Below are positions 35,819 to 44,434 of a DNA stretch of 64,000 nt, piece by piece (positions within the stretch are counted from its first letter, which is position 1; each line of letters starts with the position of its first letter). Origin of the DNA: SG8-40 sp963792855. Lineage in GTDB: Bacteria > Pseudomonadota > Gammaproteobacteria > Burkholderiales > Eutrophovitaceae. Below the pieces are notes generated by a model that worked only from the letters and a program-made list of their open reading frames with translations, ran no database searches and was not told the DNA's origin. Where the stretch lies: contig CAWBXZ010000005.1 in the NCBI GenBank assembly GCA_963792855.1, positions 124,001 to 188,000 on the forward strand, given 5' to 3'. Position numbers and translations under genes: made by a program.

Positions 35819-36667
35819 ATGTCCGTTAGAATGCCAGCGCTAGTCGCCAAACTCAAAGACAAAGTGCCGCCTGAACAGCTGGTTGAATTCGACCACGTCG
35901 ATTTCTCATATAACACGACTCCGATACTGCGGAATCTCAACATCGCATTCCCGAGGGGCAAGGTGGTTGCCATCATGGGTGGCAGCGGTTCGGGAAAAAC
36001 GACGTTACTGCGACTCATCGGCGGGCAGATCAAGGCGCAGAAAGGCAGCGTCCGGTTTGACGGCGAACCGGTCGAAAAGATGTCTCACGCGAAACTTTAC
36101 GCTGCCCGAAGGCGTATGGGGATGTTGTTTCAGTTCGGCGCGCTTTTCACCGATTTGTCGGTATTTGAGAACGTCGCCTTCCCGATGCGCGAGCACCTGC
36201 AGCTGCCCGAACCGATGATCCGGGATTTGGCGCTGATGAAGTTGCACGCGGTCGGTTTACGAGGTGCGCATGCACTCAAACCCGCTGAGTTGTCCGGAGG
36301 TATGGCGCGGCGCGTTGCCCTGGCGCGCGCCACCGCGCTGGACCCGAACCTCATCATGTATGACGAGCCGTTCGCCGGTCTTGACCCGATTTCGATGGCA
36401 GTGATTGCCAACCTCATCCGCCGCCTCAACTCGGCGCTGGGGGCGACCTCGATCGTTGTCACGCATGATGTTCAGGAGTCATTCAAGATTGTCGATTACG
36501 TTTGTTTTCTGTCACACGGGGAGATTGTTGCCCAGGGCACTCCCGATGAAATGCGGGCGTCGAACGAGCCTTACGTCCGGCAGTTCGTCGACGGGCACGC
36601 TGATGGTCCCGTGCGTTTCCATTACCCGGCCGGCAACTATGACGCTGACCTTGGTTTGGGAGGCTGA
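35819..36667 (+). CDS. mlaF: Lipid asymmetry ABC transporter ATPase MlaF
   Basis: MlaF is the ATPase of the MlaFEDB complex that carries phospholipids between the inner membrane and MlaC. The 282-residue product has Walker A GGSGSGKTTLLRLIGG, ABC signature LSGGMARRVALARA and Walker B LIMYDEPFAGLDPISM, with the MlaF-type tail GPVRFHYPAGNY. ATG 35819 is chosen over longer upstream frames. It begins the mlaFEDCB operon; mlaE follows with the stop and start adjacent (TGAATG). Confidence 0.96.
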   Translation: MSVRMPALVAKLKDKVPPEQLVEFDHVDFSYNTTPILRNLNIAFPRGKVVAIMGGSGSGKTTLLRLIGGQIKAQKGSVRFDGEPVEKMSHAKLYAARRRMGMLFQFGALFTDLSVFENVAFPMREHLQLPEPMIRDLALMKLHAVGLRGAHALKPAELSGGMARRVALARATALDPNLIMYDEPFAGLDPISMAVIANLIRRLNSALGATSIVVTHDVQESFKIVDYVCFLSHGEIVAQGTPDEMRASNEPYVRQFVDGHADGPVRFHYPAGNYDADLGLGG

Positions 36668-37462
36668 ATGAACTCGGCGCTGGTGCGAGGATTACGTCTG
36701 ATCGGACGTCTCACCGTAGACGGTGTGTGGCGCCTCGGTGCAGCCAGCCGCTTCATGGCCATCGTTCTGTTGCGTTCGGCCACGACATTTCGCCGCTTTC
36801 GTTTGCTGATTGACGAAATCTATTTCGCGGGAACGCTGTCGCTCATCATTATTATCGTTTCCGGTTTGTTCGTTGGCCTGGTTCTGGGGCTGCAGGGATA
36901 CGAAACATTGAAACGATACGGTTCGGCCGAGGCCGTGGGCACATTGGTCGCGCTATCCCTGGTCCGCGAACTGGGCCCGGTTGTGTCCGCCTTGCTGTTT
37001 GCGAGCCGGGCGGGTTCCGCGATCACCGCGGAGATCGGCATCATGAAGTCGACGGAGCAACTGTCGGCGATGGAGATGATGGCCGTTGACCCTTACGCTC
37101 GTGTAATGGCGCCGATGTTCTGGGGTGGATTTATCTCGATGCCGCTGCTGGCGGCGATTTTCAGCGCAATGGGCGTGTTTGGGGGCTATCTCATTACGGT
37201 GGTTGTCATCGGGGTCGATTCTGGTGCGTTCTGGTCGCAAATGCAGTCAAATGTCGATTTGCGGGATGACATTCTGAACGGCGTGATCAAGAGCGTGGTG
37301 TTTGGTGGCGCGGTGACCGCGATAGCCGTGTTCGAAGGATACGATGCGCCGCCGACCGCAGAGGGGGTTTCCCATGCCGTAACGCGCACGGTCGTGACGT
37401 CGGCGCTGGCAGTTCTGGCACTCGACTTTATTCTCACCGCTTTCATGTTTACTGGGGTCTAA
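36668..37462 (+). CDS. mlaE: Lipid asymmetry ABC transporter permease MlaE
   Basis: The 264-residue inner-membrane permease of the Mla system has about five helices. The family hallmarks are GLVLGLQGYETLKRYGSAE, LVRELGPVVSALLFASRAGS and EIGIMKSTEQLSAMEMMAVD. It directly abuts mlaF and is followed by mlaD after three bases, so the genes are translationally linked. Confidence 0.96.
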   Translation: MNSALVRGLRLIGRLTVDGVWRLGAASRFMAIVLLRSATTFRRFRLLIDEIYFAGTLSLIIIIVSGLFVGLVLGLQGYETLKRYGSAEAVGTLVALSLVRELGPVVSALLFASRAGSAITAEIGIMKSTEQLSAMEMMAVDPYARVMAPMFWGGFISMPLLAAIFSAMGVFGGYLITVVVIGVDSGAFWSQMQSNVDLRDDILNGVIKSVVFGGAVTAIAVFEGYDAPPTAEGVSHAVTRTVVTSALAVLALDFILTAFMFTGV

Positions 37463-37465
37463 ACC

Positions 37466-37936
37466 ATGCAGCGCACGACGGTTGATTTGTGGGTAGGAAT
37501 ATTTGTGGCGGCTGGACTGATCGGATTGCTCGTGCTCGCTCTCAAGGTGGGGAACGCGAGTTCGGTGAGCGTGTCAGATGGCTATACCATTTCGGCGGAC
37601 TTTGACAATATCGGCGGTCTCAAGGTGCGAGCGCCGGTCAAGAGCGCCGGAGTGGTGGTTGGCCGTGTTGAGCAAATTGCGTTTGACAATGCAGTGCTAC
37701 GTGCCAGGGTGATCATGCGCATCGACAAGCGCTACGAGTTTCCGAAAGACAGTTCGGTGTCAATCCTCACTTCCGGACTGCTGGGCGACCAGTTTATCGG
37801 GATTGACGGGGGCGGCGATATCGAATTGCTCGAGGACGGCGATCGGGTGAGGTTGACGCAGTCGGCGATCGTGCTGGAAAAAGTGATCGGGCAGTTTCTG
37901 TATGGCAAGGCCGCGGAAGGCGGGTCGGGTGACTGA
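37466..37936 (+). CDS. mlaD: MCE-domain lipid-binding protein MlaD
   Basis: The 156-residue bitopic protein has one N-terminal membrane helix (LWVGIFVAAGLIGLLVLALK) and one MCE domain (FDNIGGLKVRAPVKSAGVVV; LTSGLLGDQFIGIDGG). Six copies form a ring on MlaE through which lipids pass. The length fits single-MCE MlaD. It is the third gene of the mla operon. Confidence 0.96.
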   Translation: MQRTTVDLWVGIFVAAGLIGLLVLALKVGNASSVSVSDGYTISADFDNIGGLKVRAPVKSAGVVVGRVEQIAFDNAVLRARVIMRIDKRYEFPKDSSVSILTSGLLGDQFIGIDGGGDIELLEDGDRVRLTQSAIVLEKVIGQFLYGKAAEGGSGD

Positions 37937-37978
37937 TCGCGGTTCAGCACCGAACTCGCTTCATTGGGAGAATCGAAC

Positions 37979-38620
37979 ATGAGGATGTACATGAGACAAC
38001 GTTTTGCGTTCGCGCTTGTAGCCTTGACCCTGGGGATGTCGCCGGCGCTGGCAGCATCGGTTCCGCCGGACGAGCTGGTCAGGCAGACGATAGAGGATGT
38101 TCTGTCGATCATTCGCAGCGACGAGAAAATCCAGTCTGGCGATTTGGACCGGATAACTGAAGTGATGGAGCAGAAGATTGCGCCGCATTTCGATTTCCCG
38201 AGGATGACGAGGCTGGCGGTCGGACGGCCCTGGCGGCAGGCGACTCCGCAACAGCGCGATGCTCTGATCAAGGAGTTCCGGACGCTGCTGATCCGATCGT
38301 ACGCTTCGGCGTTTACCATGTTCAAGGCGATTTTTGTCGAATACCGCCCGTTGCGCGCTGGCCCGGAAGCAACCGATGCTACGGTGAATACCCTGATCCG
38401 GCTGCCCGGCGGGGCACAACCCATAACCGTTGATTACGATATGCAGTTGTCAGGCGACGGATGGAAAGTATTCGACGTTCGAATCGACGGCGCCAGCCTG
38501 ATTATCAACTACAGGAATATCTTTTCACAGGAAATTCAGCGCAACGGGATCGATGGGCTGCTGAACAGCCTGAAAGAGAAGAACGCCGCTGTAGCGTCTG
38601 CGGCGAAAGCCCGGGAATGA
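37979..38620 (+). CDS. mlaC: Periplasmic phospholipid carrier MlaC
   Basis: MlaC ferries phospholipids between outer and inner membrane. The 213-residue precursor has a signal peptide (FAFALVALTLGMSPALAA), then PDELVRQTIEDVLSIIRSD and the MlaC core (APHFDFPRMTRLAVGRPW; YDMQLSGDGWKVFDVRIDGA). ATG 37979 is preferred because GGGAGA lies eight bases upstream; a TTG at 37964 is in frame. The stop overlaps mlaB. Confidence 0.95.
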   Translation: MRMYMRQRFAFALVALTLGMSPALAASVPPDELVRQTIEDVLSIIRSDEKIQSGDLDRITEVMEQKIAPHFDFPRMTRLAVGRPWRQATPQQRDALIKEFRTLLIRSYASAFTMFKAIFVEYRPLRAGPEATDATVNTLIRLPGGAQPITVDYDMQLSGDGWKVFDVRIDGASLIINYRNIFSQEIQRNGIDGLLNSLKEKNAAVASAAKARE

Positions 38621-38904
38621 TTCGAGAGGAAGGGGACCGCTTGTATATCAGCGGGGCTGTTACCCTGCGCACCGCGAAGCAACTGCTCGAGGCCACTGCC
38701 GATCGCATTGGCGGCTCCCGTACAATCATCGATTTCTCCGAAGCCGAAGAAATAGATTCGTCTGCAGTGAGCCTGATGCTCGAGTGGTCTCGCAAAGCGC
38801 GTGCGGCAGGGGGCGAGGTGCGCTTTGCCAACCTTGGCGATGCAATTACCAGTCTGACGGATCTGTACGGGGTTGAGGACCTGATCGCGATCGATGTGAA
38901 ATAG
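38617..38904 (+). CDS. mlaB: STAS-domain protein MlaB
   Basis: The 95-residue STAS domain binds and regulates MlaF in the cytoplasm. Segments RLYISGAVTLRTAKQLLEAT and TIIDFSEAEEIDSSAVSLML, with the conserved Asp-Ser-Ser, are typical. ATG 38617 overlaps the mlaC stop (ATGA). A 10-bp direct repeat (GTGAAATAGG) covers its stop codon and recurs 16 bp later. Confidence 0.93.
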   Translation: MIREEGDRLYISGAVTLRTAKQLLEATADRIGGSRTIIDFSEAEEIDSSAVSLMLEWSRKARAAGGEVRFANLGDAITSLTDLYGVEDLIAIDVK

Positions 38905-39004
38905 GGTTGGCGTGAAATAGGCCCCGGGTGGAGAAAACGGCGTTGTTTCCCCTGTTTTCTGTCGCATCGGTCGCATAACAATCGATTGAAAGAAGAGTGG
39001 TTCC

Positions 39005-39907
39005 GTGTTGCCAGCCATTGAAGTTCGGGGGGTGAGCAAGGCCTATGGCTCGTTACAGGCACTGTCGTCTATCGATCTGGAAATCAGTCAAGGGGAATTT
39101 TTCGCACTTCTCGGCCCCAATGGAGCGGGAAAGACCACCCTGATCAGCCTTGTTGCCGGACTGGCAAGAGCGGACGCGGGTACGGTTCGCGTCATGGGGC
39201 ATGACGTTGCTACCGATTATCGCCGCGCCCGCCGTAGCCTCGGTGTCGTACCGCAGGAGCTGGTATTCGATCCTTTCTTTTCGGTGCGCGAGACCCTTCG
39301 GCTCCAATCGGGCTACTACGGGCTGCGCCGCAACGACGACTGGATTGACGAGATTCTTCATCACCTCGACTTGTCGTCCAAGGCCGATGCCAACATGCGC
39401 GCGCTGTCGGGCGGCATGAAACGGCGTGTCCTGGTGGCACAGGCTCTGGTGCACAAGCCGCCGGTAATGATTCTGGATGAGCCCACTGCCGGCGTCGATG
39501 TCGACCTTCGGAAGGGGCTCTGGCACTTCATACGCAAGCTCAACGACGACGGTCATACCATTGTCCTGACCACGCACTATCTGGAAGAAGCCGAATCGCT
39601 GTGCAGCCGAATCGGCATGCTCAAGCAGGGGCGTATGGTGGTGCTCGATTCCACAGAGAATCTGCTCAAGCGGTTTTCCGGCATCAATCTGCGTTTGCGG
39701 CTGGCGGGTGACCCTCTTCCGGATGCCTTGCATTCGATGCTGGCGGCACCACCAGCGGATGGGGAATGGGTACTGTCGTTGCGCGATCATGCCCAGGTTG
39801 AGGACGTGCTGGCGCAGTTGCGCCACTGCGGGCGCGACATTGTCAGTATGGAACTGACCCAGCCGGACCTCGAGGAGGTTTTTGTGGACATCATGCGGGG
39901 AGACTAG
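39005..39907 (+). CDS. ABC exporter ATPase (YadG-like)
   Basis: The 300-residue ATPase of an ABC-2 exporter has Walker A GPNGAGKTTLISLVAG, signature LSGGMKRRVLVAQAL, Walker B VMILDEPTAGVDVDL and the H-loop TTHYLEEAES. The C-terminal domain of about 80 residues matches the YadG/DrrA kind. The start is GTG 39005. It is followed by its permease with one base between. Such a pair commonly sits between mla and ibaG-murA in this class; the substrate is unknown. Confidence 0.92.
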   Translation: MLPAIEVRGVSKAYGSLQALSSIDLEISQGEFFALLGPNGAGKTTLISLVAGLARADAGTVRVMGHDVATDYRRARRSLGVVPQELVFDPFFSVRETLRLQSGYYGLRRNDDWIDEILHHLDLSSKADANMRALSGGMKRRVLVAQALVHKPPVMILDEPTAGVDVDLRKGLWHFIRKLNDDGHTIVLTTHYLEEAESLCSRIGMLKQGRMVVLDSTENLLKRFSGINLRLRLAGDPLPDALHSMLAAPPADGEWVLSLRDHAQVEDVLAQLRHCGRDIVSMELTQPDLEEVFVDIMRGD

Positions 39908-39908
39908 C

Positions 39909-40664
39909 GTGCAAGGGTTTCTCACGCTGTTTTACAAGGAGAATCTTCGCTTCTGGAAGGTCGGATTCCAGACCGTGGCAGCGCCCATTCTGACCGCTTT
40001 GCTTTATCTACTCATTTTCTCGCACGTGCTGGAAGGGCGCGTACAGGTCTACCCGGGTGTCGGATACAGCAGTTTTCTGGTACCGGGGCTGGCAATGATG
40101 TCGCTGTTACAAAACGCCTTTGCCAATACCTCGTCAAGCATTGCCCAATCGAAGATCACCGGCAATATCGTATTTGTACTGCTCACGCCGTTATCCCATA
40201 TCGAGTTTTTCACCGCCTACGTGCTGGCTTCCTGCGTGCGCGGATTGTTGGTCGGTCTCGGCGTGCTCGGCGCGACTGCGCTGTTTGTGTCCCTGCCCCT
40301 GGAGCAACCGCTGTGGGCGCTCGTTTTCGGGGTGCTCGGGGCGGCTTTGCTTGGCACTCTTGGAATGATTGCCGGAATATGGGCAGAGAAGTTCGATCAG
40401 ATTGCCGCGTTCCAGAACTTCATCATCATTCCGCTTACTTTCCTGTCCGGAGTGTTCTATTCGATCCACTCCCTGCCGGATGTCTGGCAGCAAGTGTCCA
40501 AACTCAATCCGTTCTTCTACCTCATCGACGGCTTTCGCTACGGGTTTTTCGGCGTATCCGACGTGTCGCCCTATTCCAGCGCCGTGATTGTGGGCTGCGC
40601 CCTTTTGGCTTTATCATTCGCGACCCTGCTGATGATTGCTCGCGGCTACAAGCTGCGAGCCTAG
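39909..40664 (+). CDS. ABC-2 type exporter permease (YadH-like)
   Basis: The 251-residue protein has six membrane helices (for example ILTALLYLLIFSHVLEG and AVIVGCALLALSFATLLMIA) and the ABC-2 family motif FLSGVFYSIHSLPDVWQ near residue 180. GTG 39909 lies one base after the ATPase stop. The frame is open upstream only inside the ATPase gene. It partners the YadG-like ATPase. Confidence 0.92.
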   Translation: MQGFLTLFYKENLRFWKVGFQTVAAPILTALLYLLIFSHVLEGRVQVYPGVGYSSFLVPGLAMMSLLQNAFANTSSSIAQSKITGNIVFVLLTPLSHIEFFTAYVLASCVRGLLVGLGVLGATALFVSLPLEQPLWALVFGVLGAALLGTLGMIAGIWAEKFDQIAAFQNFIIIPLTFLSGVFYSIHSLPDVWQQVSKLNPFFYLIDGFRYGFFGVSDVSPYSSAVIVGCALLALSFATLLMIARGYKLRA

Positions 40665-40686
40665 CGCCCAATTAGTTATCAAAACC

Positions 40687-40923
40687 ATGCTTACCCCCGA
40701 AACCGTCAAATCGTACATTCAGGAAAGCCTTGCGTGTGAACACGTCGAAGTCATTGGTGACGGCCAGCATTTCGAGGCTGTCATCGTCAGTCCCGAGTTT
40801 CGCGACAAAAATCGTGTTCAGCAGCACCAGATCGTCTATCGTGCCCTGGGAGACCGCATGCGGGAGGAAATACACGCCCTGTCGATGCAAACACTCACGC
40901 CAGAGCAGTGGGCCGATCGTTAG
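40687..40923 (+). CDS. ibaG: BolA-family protein IbaG
   Basis: The 78-residue BolA/IbaG-type protein has VKSYIQESLACEHVEVIGDG and HQIVYRALGDRMREEIHALS. It binds monothiol glutaredoxin and iron-sulfur clusters in related bacteria and is linked to acid stress. It lies directly before murA (12 bp), the position that gave IbaG homologues their usual annotation. Confidence 0.92.
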   Translation: MLTPETVKSYIQESLACEHVEVIGDGQHFEAVIVSPEFRDKNRVQQHQIVYRALGDRMREEIHALSMQTLTPEQWADR

Positions 40924-40935
40924 CCCTGGACGGCT

Positions 40936-42189
40936 GTGGACAAGCTGGTCATTAAGGGTGGGGTTCGTCTTTCCGGAGAGGTGAAAGTTTCGGGCGCCAA
41001 GAATGCGGCATTGCCGATACTTTGCGCCGGCATCCTGACGCCCGGGACTTTGCGCGTCCAGAACCTCCCGCACCTGCGTGACGTCACCACCATGCTCACG
41101 TTGTTGGGCCAAATGGGGGTCGAGATCTCACTGGACGAGAAACTCGGCGTCAGCCTGACCTCCGGCCATATCGAGCAGCGGTTGGCACCGTATGAACTGG
41201 TCAAGACGATGCGGGCATCCATCCTGGTGCTTGGGCCGCTGCTGGCGCGTTTCGGCGAGGCGCAAGTCTCATTGCCCGGTGGATGTGCCATTGGCCAGCG
41301 CCCGGTAGATCAGCACATCAAGGGGCTGCAGGCGTTGGGTGGCGAAATTCGCATCGAACGCGGCTATATCCACGCGCGGGCGTCCCGTCTGAAAGGGGCG
41401 CGCATCGAAATGGACCTCATTACGGTCACCGGAACCGAGAACCTGATGATGGCGGCGACGCTGGCTGAGGGCACCACCGTCATCGAGAACGCGGCACTGG
41501 AGCCGGAGGTGGTCGATCTCGCCGAGTGCCTCAATGCAATGGGTGCGTGCGTCAGTGGTGCAGGTACCAATGTCATTACTATCGAGGGCGTCGACGAGTT
41601 GCACGGTGCGGATTACCGGGTGATGCCCGACCGCATTGAAACGGGGACCTTTCTCGTCGCGGCAGCGGCAACTGGTGGTGACATCAAGCTGCAGGATGCG
41701 CGCGCCGATCTGCTCGGCTCGGTCATCGCGAAATTACGGGAAACGGGCGCGACGGTAGAGCATGGGGAGAACTGGATATCGCTGCATAGTCAGGGAAAGC
41801 CGGTTGCCGTCAGTGCGCGCACTGCCCCATATCCGGCTTTCCCGACCGATATGCAGGCACAGTTCATGGCATTGGACGCTGTTGCCAACGGAACTGCGGT
41901 GATAACGGAAACGATTTTCGAGAACCGCTTCATGCACGTGCAGGAATTGAAACGCCTGGGGGCCAATATAGACGTGGAAGGCAATCGCGCAGTCGTCCAG
42001 GGTGTCGATCGATTGCAGGGCGCGCGTGTCATGGCGACCGATTTGCGCGCATCAGCCAGTCTCGTTATTGCCGGACTGGTCGCGGAGGGAGAAACACTGG
42101 TCGACCGTATCTATCATCTAGACCGCGGCTACGAATGTATTGAGGAAAAGCTCGGGCAGTTGGGCGCGCGCATCAGGCGCGCCAACTGA
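40936..42189 (+). CDS. murA: UDP-N-acetylglucosamine 1-carboxyvinyltransferase MurA
   Basis: MurA transfers enolpyruvate from PEP to UDP-GlcNAc, the first committed step of peptidoglycan synthesis. The 417-residue product has the fosfomycin-reactive Cys near residue 117 in GGCAIGQRPVDQHI, the opening VKVSGAKNAALPILCAGIL, and the C-terminal segment DLRASASLVIAGLVAEGETL. The start is GTG 40936. The last codons (LGARIRRAN stop) fall in a hairpin that is copied twice downstream in a 111-bp tandem repeat. Confidence 0.97.
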   Translation: MDKLVIKGGVRLSGEVKVSGAKNAALPILCAGILTPGTLRVQNLPHLRDVTTMLTLLGQMGVEISLDEKLGVSLTSGHIEQRLAPYELVKTMRASILVLGPLLARFGEAQVSLPGGCAIGQRPVDQHIKGLQALGGEIRIERGYIHARASRLKGARIEMDLITVTGTENLMMAATLAEGTTVIENAALEPEVVDLAECLNAMGACVSGAGTNVITIEGVDELHGADYRVMPDRIETGTFLVAAAATGGDIKLQDARADLLGSVIAKLRETGATVEHGENWISLHSQGKPVAVSARTAPYPAFPTDMQAQFMALDAVANGTAVITETIFENRFMHVQELKRLGANIDVEGNRAVVQGVDRLQGARVMATDLRASASLVIAGLVAEGETLVDRIYHLDRGYECIEEKLGQLGARIRRAN

Positions 42190-42411
42190 CCGGGCTTTCG
42201 GTGGAGGCTGACGTGCGCAGCAGGTCAAGCGGGTCGACAGACCCGCGGCCGGAGCCAAAAGCGTATCTGGTTGGGCGCGCGCATCAGGCGCGCCAACTGA
42301 CCGGGCTTTCGGTGGAGGCTGACGTGCGCAGCAGGTCAAGCGGGTCGACAGACCCGCGGCCGGAGCCAAAAGCGTATCTGGTTGGGCGCGCGCATCAGGC
42401 GCGCCAACTGA
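42159..42411 (+). repeat. 111-bp tandem repeat copying the murA 3' end (2.3 copies)
   Basis: Two identical 111-bp units (42159-42269, 42270-42380) and a third 31-bp partial unit (42381-42411) follow one another. Each unit begins with the last 9 codons and stop of murA. Inside lies a near-perfect hairpin GTTGGGCGCGC/GCGCGCCAAC (28 bp; 42159, 42270, 42381) and a perfect stem GCGGGTC/GACCCGC (42229-42246, 42340-42357). The period is 37 codons, so both strands show long open frames that are not genes. It fills the whole murA-hisG gap. Confidence 0.95.
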
Positions 42412-42464
42412 GCGGCCAGGGTTCTGAGTGGGAAATATGACTTTTCGTTTTGAAAATCAGGAAG

Positions 42465-43136
42465 ATGTCTGTGGTAGGTGACGCGAGCATTATTACATTG
42501 GCGCTGTCAAAAGGCCGGATATTCGATGAGACGCTGCCGCTGCTGAAAGCCGCAGGTATCGAGCCGCTGGATGACCCGGAGAAGTCGCGAAAGTTGGTAA
42601 TTTCCACCAACCGCGCCGATGTCAAGATCATCATCGTGCGTGCCTCGGATGTGCCGACTTACGTTCAGTACGGTGCTGCCGACCTGGGTATTGCGGGCAA
42701 GGATGTGCTGCTCGAACATGGCGGCGACGGCTTGTATCAGCCTCTGGATCTGCGCATCGCGCAGTGTCGAATGATGGTGGCGGTCGCCGACGACTTCGAT
42801 TACGAGTCAGCGGTACGCCAGGGTGCGCGCCTGCGCGTTGCTACGAAGTACGTCAGGACGGCGCGCGAACACTTCGGTGCGAAAGGTGTGCACGTTGATC
42901 TGATCAAGTTATACGGCTCTATGGAACTTGCGCCGCTGGCGGGGCTTGCCGAGGCAATAGTAGATCTGGTCTCGAGCGGGAATACGCTGAAGGCGAACCA
43001 ACTGCGGCCGGTCGAGGAAATTATGCCGATCAGTTCGCGCTTGATCCTGAATCAGGCAGCCCTGAAGCTGAAACGGCATCAGATTCAGCCCCTGGTCGAT
43101 GCGTTTTCGGCCGCGGTGGACAAGGCTGTGAAATGA
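42465..43136 (+). CDS. hisG: ATP phosphoribosyltransferase HisG (short form)
   Basis: HisG catalyses the first step of histidine synthesis. The product (223 residues) is the short form that lacks the C-terminal regulatory domain and normally needs the HisZ subunit, which is not in the window. Landmarks are ITLALSKGRIFDETLPLL, DVPTYVQYGAADLGIAGKDV and DLVSSGNTLKANQL. The start is uncertain: ATG 42465 directly abuts AGGAAG, GTG 42471 has better spacing, and TTG 42450 is further upstream. It opens the his operon. Confidence 0.95.
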   Translation: MSVVGDASIITLALSKGRIFDETLPLLKAAGIEPLDDPEKSRKLVISTNRADVKIIIVRASDVPTYVQYGAADLGIAGKDVLLEHGGDGLYQPLDLRIAQCRMMVAVADDFDYESAVRQGARLRVATKYVRTAREHFGAKGVHVDLIKLYGSMELAPLAGLAEAIVDLVSSGNTLKANQLRPVEEIMPISSRLILNQAALKLKRHQIQPLVDAFSAAVDKAVK

Positions 43137-44434
43137 CAGCGATCAGCCGGTTCTCGACGCGCGACTCCGACTTTGCGGAGCGGCTTGAGTCCTTGCTGGC
43201 GTTCGAGGTCACGCAGGACGCAGGTATCGAATCGGCCGTCTCGGAGATCCTTTTGGCGGTCCAGTCGCGAGGCGACGCCGCGCTGCTCGAATATACCGGC
43301 CGCTTCGATCAACTTGTGGCGAGCAGCGTTGATGAACTGGCAGTCGGGCCGGATGCGTTGCGCGAGGCGTTCGACAATCTGCCAAAGGCAAGGCGCAGCG
43401 CGCTCGAAGCGGCGGCGACGCGCATACGCGCCTACCACGAGAAGCAGTCTGTCTCCTCCTGGCGCTTCACGGAGGAGGATGGCACCACTCTCGGGCAAAA
43501 AGTCACGCCGCTCGACCGGGTTGGCGTTTACGTGCCGGGCGGCAAGGCAGCTTATCCATCTACCGTGTTGATGAACACGATCCCGGCGAAAGTGGCCGGT
43601 GTTGGTGAAGTGATAATGGTTGTGCCGACGCCGGGAGGCCGGCGCAATGATCTGGTGCTGGCGGCGGCACATATCGCCGGGGTTAATCGTGTATTCACCG
43701 TCGGTGGAGCGCAGGCAGTCGCAGCGCTTGCCTTTGGAACACAAAGCGTTCCTCAGGTCGACAAGATCGTCGGTCCCGGTAATGCTTATGTCGCGGCCGC
43801 CAAACGCAAGGTTTTTGGCGTGGTCGGGATCGACATGGTGGCAGGGCCGTCGGAAATTCTGGTGATTTGTGACGGCGCAACCGACCCCGACTGGATTGCG
43901 ATGGACCTGTTTTCGCAGGCTGAACACGACGAGATGGCTCAGGCTATCCTGCTCAGCCCGGACGCTGCATTTCTGGATCGGGTTGCGAGCAGCATCGACC
44001 GTCAGCTCGCCGGCATGCCGCGCCGCAATGTCATCGAAGTTTCTCTTGCCGATCGCGGTGCATTGATACAGGTCACCGATCTGGAACAGGCGTGTGAGAT
44101 CGCAAACCGCATTGCACCGGAACATCTGGAGCTATCGGTGGAAGATCCGGAGTCGCTGCTCGATCGAATCCGTCACGCGGGCGCGGTCTTTCTTGGACGA
44201 TACACGTCCGAGTCGCTTGGCGACTATTGTGCGGGTCCTAACCACGTATTGCCGACCGCGCGCACGGCGCGCTTTTCGTCGCCGCTGGGTGTCTACGACT
44301 TCCAGAAGCGTACCAGCATCATTTCCGTGTCCCGGGAAGGGGCCTCGACCCTGGGGGCTATTGCCGCCGAGCTTGCCGACGGAGAAGGGCTTGCCGCGCA
44401 TGCCAAGGCGGCGCGCCTGCGTTGTGAACCATGA
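43133..44434 (+). CDS. hisD: Histidinol dehydrogenase HisD
   Basis: HisD is the zinc enzyme for the last two steps, histidinol to histidine. The 433-residue product has DRVGVYVPGGKAAYPSTVLM, VDKIVGPGNAYVAAAKRKVF, the conserved DMVAGPSEILVICDG and AEHDEMAQAILLS, and the C-terminal ESLGDYCAGPNHVLPT. It overlaps hisG and hisC by 4 bp each. Confidence 0.97.
   Translation: MTAISRFSTRDSDFAERLESLLAFEVTQDAGIESAVSEILLAVQSRGDAALLEYTGRFDQLVASSVDELAVGPDALREAFDNLPKARRSALEAAATRIRAYHEKQSVSSWRFTEEDGTTLGQKVTPLDRVGVYVPGGKAAYPSTVLMNTIPAKVAGVGEVIMVVPTPGGRRNDLVLAAAHIAGVNRVFTVGGAQAVAALAFGTQSVPQVDKIVGPGNAYVAAAKRKVFGVVGIDMVAGPSEILVICDGATDPDWIAMDLFSQAEHDEMAQAILLSPDAAFLDRVASSIDRQLAGMPRRNVIEVSLADRGALIQVTDLEQACEIANRIAPEHLELSVEDPESLLDRIRHAGAVFLGRYTSESLGDYCAGPNHVLPTARTARFSSPLGVYDFQKRTSIISVSREGASTLGAIAAELADGEGLAAHAKAARLRCEP

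Noticed and set aside
42159..42411. CRISPR-like or REP-like array
   Set aside because: There are no spacers. The whole 111-bp unit is repeated head to tail and derives from the murA end.
42118..42440. Repetitive ORFs on both strands over the murA 3' repeat
   Set aside because: They exist only because the 111-bp unit is a multiple of three and free of stops in those frames. There is no ribosome binding site and they overlap murA.
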